Shown in pieces: positions 1 to 3,766 of a stretch of DNA of 6,684 nucleotides. The stretch comes from an uncultured Bacteroidales bacterium (lineage in GTDB: Bacteria > Bacteroidota > Bacteroidia > Bacteroidales > Paludibacteraceae). The position numbers and the translations under genes were made by a program. Numbering within the stretch: the first letter of the stretch is position 1; the number at the start of each line of letters is the position of its first letter. The notes beneath the pieces were generated by a model. The model was not told the origin of the DNA. It saw only the letters and a program-made list of their open reading frames with translations, and did not search any database. The stretch covers positions 1 through 6,684 of the forward strand of contig CAMJFV010000100.1 of the NCBI GenBank assembly GCA_946405045.1. The letters run 5' to 3'.

Positions 1-117
1 ATGATAAATCTAAAATACATATGACGAGCACTGAATGGTCGTAGAATTATTTAACATTTTTTAATTCTTTGTTTGTGAAAATATGTTTTTAATCATCTTT
101 TTATAGCATTTGATTCT

Positions 118-125
118 TACTTTTG
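118..125 (+). promoter_or_regulatory. Candidate Bacteroidota -7 promoter element (TACTTTTG)
   Basis: TACTTTTG fits the Bacteroidota sigma-ABfr -7 consensus TAnnTTTG. The equivalent place in the homologous leader of the second gene carries TATTTTTG (3580-3587), so the consensus is kept while the variable positions differ. No clear -33 TTTG is seen 19-21 bp upstream in either copy, which lowers confidence. A second match, TATGTTTG at 185-192, is not conserved in the other leader. If the conserved site is used, transcription would start near position 130, leaving a leader of about 155 nt. Confidence 0.35.
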
Positions 126-135
126 CAAAGTTTTG

Positions 136-253
136 TCCAGAAAAAGGAATGATTGTTAGCAAAGTGACTTTAATAAATATTTGATATGTTTGTGTTGTTT
201 GTTTTTGTGGCGTATGTACATCATTACGAATATGTGAAGTTTTGTTTTCTGGA
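136..253 (+). promoter_or_regulatory. Possible structured 5' leader, copy 1 (closing helix)
   Basis: TCCAGAAAA at 136-144 is the exact reverse complement of TTTTCTGGA at 245-253, giving a 9-bp helix that would close a loop of 100 nt. The 5' arm lies just downstream of the predicted transcription start, and the 3' arm ends 35 nt before the start codon. A small inner hairpin, AAAG-TGA-CTTT, lies at 161-171. The homologous leader of the second gene keeps both the pairing and an inner AAAG/CTTT hairpin. No known riboswitch or leader family was recognised. Confidence 0.35.
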
Positions 254-288
254 AAATGAATGGATATAAATAAATTAATATTAATACA

Positions 289-3200
289 ATGAAAAGGATA
301 TTTTCTTTGATTATGACTTTGATAGCGATACAAATAGTATTAGCTCAAAGTTCGGAAAATCCCAAAATTGATTTGACATTAAAAGAATATTATGTCAAAG
401 AGAAAGAAAATGGTAAGGGGGATGGTTCTTCATGGGACAATGCGATGGGAGGAAATGATTTCGCATATGTATTTAAGAATCTACAAACAGAGGGTGTCAC
501 ATTCTATGTGGCAGGCGGAACTTATCGTGCGGTATACGATAGCTATGGAAAAGAGACCAATGATATGGAAGCCTGCTGGATCTCTCAACATGGAGCGAAC
601 ATCTATGGAGGCTACGATCCAAGTGCAACAGGAAACGCGTCAACAACAAAGGCAGATCCCACATTGTACAGAACGATCTTTACAGGAGATCTCAATGACG
701 ACGATAATGTGGTTATGCAAAACGACTGTGACGACAAGTTCGAGAACTTTGCAGACAACATGACATCGTCAATGTTGAGAATGAAAATCGCGAGTGACGT
801 ACATATCAGTGGAATCGAACTGACAGGAATGTCATTCTCAAAAAGCACATCCCCAGCCCTTATCCAATTGTCAGCAAAGGAGGGTACAGACTATAAGGCG
901 ACAATAGACCACTGCAAGTTGAATGTGTCAGATAAGGGAATAGAGATGAACAATGTGGGCTATCTGTTGGTGGACCAGTGCGAGTTTGACCATATCCGCA
1001 ACGCGGCAGTATATTCAAACAGAGACTTGCGTGTGAGCAATTCAACATTCACTTACACCAATGGCGTCCTTTATCATGGAAATGGAACAGGATTGGTTGT
1101 GGAGAACTCTACATTTGTGAAGAACAGTTCCGATATACAGGCATTCAATAACGCAGATGTTCCGTCAACGAGTGCCGAAATCAAGAACAACACATTCATC
1201 TCATGCAAGGAAGGAGCTAACTTCGTTATAGCGGATAATGTATCAGCCACGGTTGTAGGAAATATATTCGCTGGCTCAAAAGTCGTGATAAGCAAAGGCG
1301 GTAGTGATAAAAAACAGCAGGTGTTTTCAAATAACCTGTTGGCGTGTCAGAAATACAATGTTGGAGAGACAGTCACAGAAAAAGACAATGTAAATCTTGA
1401 GAATGCGTCATCACTGTATAATGGAGTCCTGGAAGGAAAATATTCAGAGACAGATGGAACTTTCACACCTGAATTGACATACAAAAATGCGTCAACTCGC
1501 ACAGTGGCATTGTTGAAGGACAATTTGTCTGACGGCACAACAATCCGTTTCCCTCGTCTTGAGAGTGTGCCTGCGGATCAGCGAGGCGAGTCTCGTTTGG
1601 AAAAAACTTGTATGGGTGCATACGAGATAGAATGTGTTTCAGTAGCGGAATCCACAACCTGCACAATAGAAGTCGGGTCTGAGTTTTATGATGGAAAGAT
1701 ATATGAAAATATCGGACGTTACGAGAATATCGTAACTCGTACTAAGAGAACTTACTCAAATTGTGACAGTGTTGTCGTATATACATTGAATGTTGTTCCA
1801 AAAAAATCAAATAAGGAGATCTATGTCAAGACTCAAAGAACAGGAACTGGAGATGGCTCTTCGTGGGACAATGCAATGGATGCAAATGATTTTGCGTTTG
1901 TGTTTGGCAATCTACAAACAGAGGGTGTCACATTCTATGTGGCAGGCGGAACTTATCGTGCGGTATACGATAGCTATGGAAAAGAGACCAATGATATGGA
2001 AGCCTGCTGGATCTCTCAACATGGAGCGAACATCTATGGAGGCTACGATCCAAGTGCAACAGGAAACGCGTCAACAACAAAGGCAGATCCCACATTGTAC
2101 AGAACGATCTTTACAGGAGATCTCAATGACGACGATAATGTGGTTATGCAAAACGACTGTGACGACAAGTTCGAGAACTTTGCAGACAACATGACATCGT
2201 CAATGTTGAGAATGAAAATCGCGAGTGACGTACATATCAGTGGAATCGAACTGACAGGAATGTCATTCTCAAAAAGCACATCCCCAGCCCTTATCCAATT
2301 GTCAGCAAAGGAGGGTACAGACTATAAGGCGACAATAGACCACTGCAAGTTGAATGTGTCAGATAAGGGAATAGAGATGAACAATGTGGGCTATCTGTTG
2401 GTGGACCAGTGCGAGTTTGACCATATCCGCAACGCGGCAGTATATTCAAACAGAGACTTGCGTGTGAGCAATTCAACATTCACTTACACCAATGGCGTCC
2501 TTTATCATGGAAATGGAACAGGATTGGTTGTGGAGAACTCTACATTTGTGAAGAACAGTTCCGATATACAGGCATTCAATAACGCAGATGTTCCGTCAAC
2601 GAGTGCCGAAATCAAGAACAACACATTCATCTCATGCAAGGAAGGAGCTAACTTCGTTATAGCGGATAATGTATCAGCCACGGTTGTAGGAAATATATTC
2701 GCTGGCTCAAAAGTCGTGATAAGCAAAGGCGGTAGTGATAAAAAACAGCAGGTGTTTTCAAATAACCTGTTGGCGTGTCAGAAATACAATGTTGGAGAGA
2801 CAGTCACAGAAAAAGACAATGTAAATCTTGAGAATGCGTCATCACTGTATAATGGAGTCCTGGAAGGAAAATATTCAGAGACAGATGGAACTTTCACACC
2901 TGAATTGACATACAAAAATGCGTCAACTCGCACAGTGGCATTGTTGAAGGACAATTTGTCTGACGGCACAACAATCCGTTTCCCTCGTCTTGAGAGTGTG
3001 CCTGCGGATCAGCGAGGCGAGTCTCGTTTGGAAAAAACTTGTATGGGTGCATACGAGAAGGACGAGGAGACAGGAGTGAATGAGGTAAATGACACAGTAT
3101 GTGATATTTATCCAAATCCAGTAAAAGAGGTTTTGAATATCAGTGATTGTGGTGATTCGTTCTCATACGAAATCATTGATCTGACAGGACGCACAGTGGC

Positions 3201-3312
3201 ATGTGGAATCTCGTTTGGTACTATCGGTGTGTCTGAGCTTTCAAACGGAGTATATTTCTTGAGACTTCAAACTCCCAAACAACAGGTTTGCCAACGATTT
3301 GTAAAACAATGA
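289..3312 (+). CDS. T9SS-secreted protein with two tandem right-handed beta-helix modules (choice-of-anchor Q-like)
   Basis: This 1007-residue protein is complete. The start at 289 is chosen because it gives a typical signal peptide (residues 1-19, MKRIF start, hydrophobic core, cleavage after VLA); no Shine-Dalgarno is visible, as expected in Bacteroidota. Module A spans residues 33-446 and module B 510-923. Each opens with YVK...GDGSSWDNAM, runs through N-S-T-F and C-x-F type coils of a parallel beta helix, and ends with DQRG (430-433, 907-910) and CMGAYE, a signature like that of choice-of-anchor Q proteins. Between them, 447-509 is a short beta-sandwich linker ending CDSVVVYTLNV, of a kind often seen in Bacteroidota surface proteins. 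Residues 938-1007 form a T9SS type A sorting domain with YPNP near its start and NGVYFLRL near its end. The fold suggests surface adhesion or glycan contact; no catalytic residues were identified, so function is unknown. Residues 64-446 and 541-923 are identical. It is probably monocistronic. Confidence 0.93.
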   Translation: MKRIFSLIMTLIAIQIVLAQSSENPKIDLTLKEYYVKEKENGKGDGSSWDNAMGGNDFAYVFKNLQTEGVTFYVAGGTYRAVYDSYGKETNDMEACWISQHGANIYGGYDPSATGNASTTKADPTLYRTIFTGDLNDDDNVVMQNDCDDKFENFADNMTSSMLRMKIASDVHISGIELTGMSFSKSTSPALIQLSAKEGTDYKATIDHCKLNVSDKGIEMNNVGYLLVDQCEFDHIRNAAVYSNRDLRVSNSTFTYTNGVLYHGNGTGLVVENSTFVKNSSDIQAFNNADVPSTSAEIKNNTFISCKEGANFVIADNVSATVVGNIFAGSKVVISKGGSDKKQQVFSNNLLACQKYNVGETVTEKDNVNLENASSLYNGVLEGKYSETDGTFTPELTYKNASTRTVALLKDNLSDGTTIRFPRLESVPADQRGESRLEKTCMGAYEIECVSVAESTTCTIEVGSEFYDGKIYENIGRYENIVTRTKRTYSNCDSVVVYTLNVVPKKSNKEIYVKTQRTGTGDGSSWDNAMDANDFAFVFGNLQTEGVTFYVAGGTYRAVYDSYGKETNDMEACWISQHGANIYGGYDPSATGNASTTKADPTLYRTIFTGDLNDDDNVVMQNDCDDKFENFADNMTSSMLRMKIASDVHISGIELTGMSFSKSTSPALIQLSAKEGTDYKATIDHCKLNVSDKGIEMNNVGYLLVDQCEFDHIRNAAVYSNRDLRVSNSTFTYTNGVLYHGNGTGLVVENSTFVKNSSDIQAFNNADVPSTSAEIKNNTFISCKEGANFVIADNVSATVVGNIFAGSKVVISKGGSDKKQQVFSNNLLACQKYNVGETVTEKDNVNLENASSLYNGVLEGKYSETDGTFTPELTYKNASTRTVALLKDNLSDGTTIRFPRLESVPADQRGESRLEKTCMGAYEKDEETGVNEVNDTVCDIYPNPVKEVLNISDCGDSFSYEIIDLTGRTVACGISFGTIGVSELSNGVYFLRLQTPKQQVCQRFVKQ
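478..1627 (+). repeat. 1150-bp perfect direct repeat within the gene, copy A
   Basis: By eye this segment is identical base for base to 1909-3058, at a period of 1431 bp (477 codons, in frame). It encodes residues 64-446, almost the whole first beta-helix module. Identity begins abruptly at the AAT of the NLQTEG codons and ends one base after the GAYE motif. The preceding 87 bp (391-477) are homologous to 1822-1908 but differ at 26 positions by hand count. The sequence after the repeat is unrelated to that after copy B. Confidence 0.95.
1628..1815 (+). other. Encoded beta-sandwich linker between the two modules
   Basis: This encodes residues 447-509. The visible pattern is C-x8-C, then EVGSEFYDGKIYENIGRY, then NCDSVVVYTLNVVP. 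Short units of the form G-x-Y-x-F-x-G ... G-x-Y ... C-D-S-[VI]-V-x-L-x-L-x-V recur in Bacteroidota T9SS surface proteins and probably fold as small beta sandwiches that space larger domains. The unit occurs once here. The partial second gene ends in GAYEIG followed by TG, so it may enter a similar linker just beyond the window. Confidence 0.6.
1909..3058 (+). repeat. 1150-bp perfect direct repeat within the gene, copy B
   Basis: This is the second copy of the segment at 478-1627, encoding residues 541-923. Its upstream flank (1822-1908) is a diverged homologue of the flank of copy A. Its downstream flank is a short acidic hinge (KDEETGVNEVND) followed by the T9SS domain instead of the beta-sandwich linker. 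The perfect match stops one base after the final codon of GAYE, which is also where homology between the two contexts ends. Confidence 0.95.
3100..3309 (+). other. Encoded T9SS type A C-terminal sorting domain
   Basis: Residues 938-1007 read CDIYPNPVKEVLNIS, then a strand with YEIIDLTGRTV, then VSELSNGVYFLRLQ and a final VCQRFVKQ. The order YPNP, L-x-I, D-x-x-G-R, L-x-x-G-x-Y-x-[LV], and a basic C-terminus is the hallmark of the type A sorting domain (Por secretion C-terminal domain). In studied systems such domains direct passage across the outer membrane by T9SS and are removed on attachment to the surface. This is the strongest phylum indicator in the window. Confidence 0.9.
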
Positions 3313-3390
3313 GACGAGAGAGACTATATTTGTAGCGTCTCAAACGATTCATGATCATAGTCCTATAATTAGGATTTGATTATAACATTT

Positions 3391-3434
3391 AGGAAATCAT
3401 TACAGAATCATTTCTGTGATGATTTCCTTTTTTT
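3391..3434 (+). terminator. Strong intrinsic terminator after the first gene
   Basis: A 17-bp stem is formed by 3391-3407 and 3412-3428. It starts AGGAAATCAT, ends ATGATTTCCT, has a 4-nt loop (TCAT), and is fully paired except for one T-G wobble. The 3' arm runs into a tract of seven T (3428-3434). It lies about 80 bp after the stop codon at 3312 and should end transcription of the first gene before the second leader. Confidence 0.9.
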
Positions 3435-3579
3435 GTCTCTTCTTGTAGTATAATTATGTGCAAATAACTTTTTTTGTTGATTATAGGCATATGTACACAT
3501 AGTTGGTTTTTTAACATTTTTTAATTCTTTTCTGCTGAAATTATGTTGCAAATCATTTTTCTACAACATTTATTTTCTC

Positions 3580-3587
3580 TATTTTTG
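3580..3587 (+). promoter_or_regulatory. Candidate Bacteroidota -7 promoter element (TATTTTTG)
   Basis: TATTTTTG fits the TAnnTTTG consensus and aligns with TACTTTTG at 118-125 in the first leader. A -33 TTTG at the usual distance is not evident. In such AT-rich sequence chance matches are frequent, so the conservation between leaders is the main support. It would start transcription near 3592, about 175 nt before the start codon. Confidence 0.35.
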
Positions 3588-3598
3588 TATGATTTTTG

Positions 3599-3720
3599 TC
3601 CGGGAAATGAATGTTTAAAAAAGAACTTTTTAATTAAGTGTTTGATACATGGTATGTTAAAGTGTCTTTGTCTTATTGTGTATGTGCATTAAAGTGAAAG
3701 AGTAGACTGTATTTTCTGGG
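3599..3720 (+). promoter_or_regulatory. Possible structured 5' leader, copy 2 (closing helix)
   Basis: TCCGGGAAAT at 3599-3608 can pair along all ten positions with ATTTTCTGGG at 3711-3720, using three G-U wobbles and enclosing 102 nt. The arms align with those in the first leader. Compared with that copy, the 5' arm has A-to-G changes that turn A-U pairs into G-U pairs, and the TTTTCTGG core of the 3' arm is unchanged. An inner hairpin at 3615-3633 (TTAAAAAAG facing CTTTTTAA) corresponds to the AAAG/CTTT hairpin of the first leader. Confidence 0.35.
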
Positions 3721-3766
3721 ACAAATAATGTAATATTTAGAAATAATAGAGAATAATTTATATACG

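Larger units (their letters stand above)
1..288 (+). other. Non-coding leader region upstream of the first beta-helix gene
   Basis: No convincing gene lies here. The only sizeable open frame is on the minus strand, overlaps the start of the downstream gene and is low-complexity AT-rich sequence. Positions 1-49 show nothing recognisable beyond a weak imperfect hairpin (ACGA at 23-26 against TCGT near 39-42), which lacks a T-tract. From position 50 onward the sequence is homologous to the leader of the second gene and contains a candidate Bacteroidota -7 element and a possible long-range RNA helix, listed separately. The start codon at 289 is preceded by A/T-rich sequence without a Shine-Dalgarno motif. 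Confidence 0.7.
50..345 (+). repeat. Leader and signal-peptide repeat, copy 1
   Basis: This segment is homologous to 3510-3823. It begins with a 21-bp block identical in both copies (50-70 and 3510-3530, starting TTTAACATTTTTTAA). It continues as a diverged but alignable non-coding leader and runs through the first 19 codons of the gene. The signal peptides start MKRIFSLI in both copies and the DNA is nearly identical there. The similarity covers promoter, untranslated leader and secretion signal as one block. This indicates that the two neighbouring genes arose by tandem duplication or that the 5' cassette was copied from one to the other. Confidence 0.8.
3313..3766 (+). other. Intergenic region between the two beta-helix genes
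   Basis: This 454-bp gap holds no supportable gene. Immediately after the stop, GAGACG at 3311-3316 can pair with CGTCTC at 3336-3341 around a 19-nt loop, a weak structure. A strong intrinsic terminator follows at 3391-3434. Positions 3435-3509 show nothing recognisable. From 3510 to the next start codon the sequence is a diverged copy of the leader of the first gene, with a candidate -7 element and a possible long-range helix. The order terminator then leader argues that the second gene has its own promoter. Confidence 0.75.

Noticed and set aside
1..49. Possible terminator of an upstream gene (weak hairpin near 23-42)
   Set aside because: The stem is only four base pairs plus imperfect extension and is not followed by a proper T-tract.
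61..333. Minus-strand open frame of 90 codons over the first leader
   Set aside because: It is antisense to a leader conserved with 3510-3766, overlaps the start of a clear gene, and its residue content reflects AT-rich DNA. No open frame is kept at the matching place in the second leader.
478..3058. Mobile element or transposon as the cause of the large direct repeat
   Set aside because: There are no terminal inverted repeats, target-site duplications or transposase. The repeat is an in-frame coding module with homologous upstream flanks, so recombination or conversion explains it better.
612..3115. Several minus-strand and +2-frame open frames inside the first gene, present in identical pairs
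   Set aside because: They are shadows of the real frame. They occur twice only because the DNA beneath them is a perfect repeat, and they show no start context or domain features of their own.
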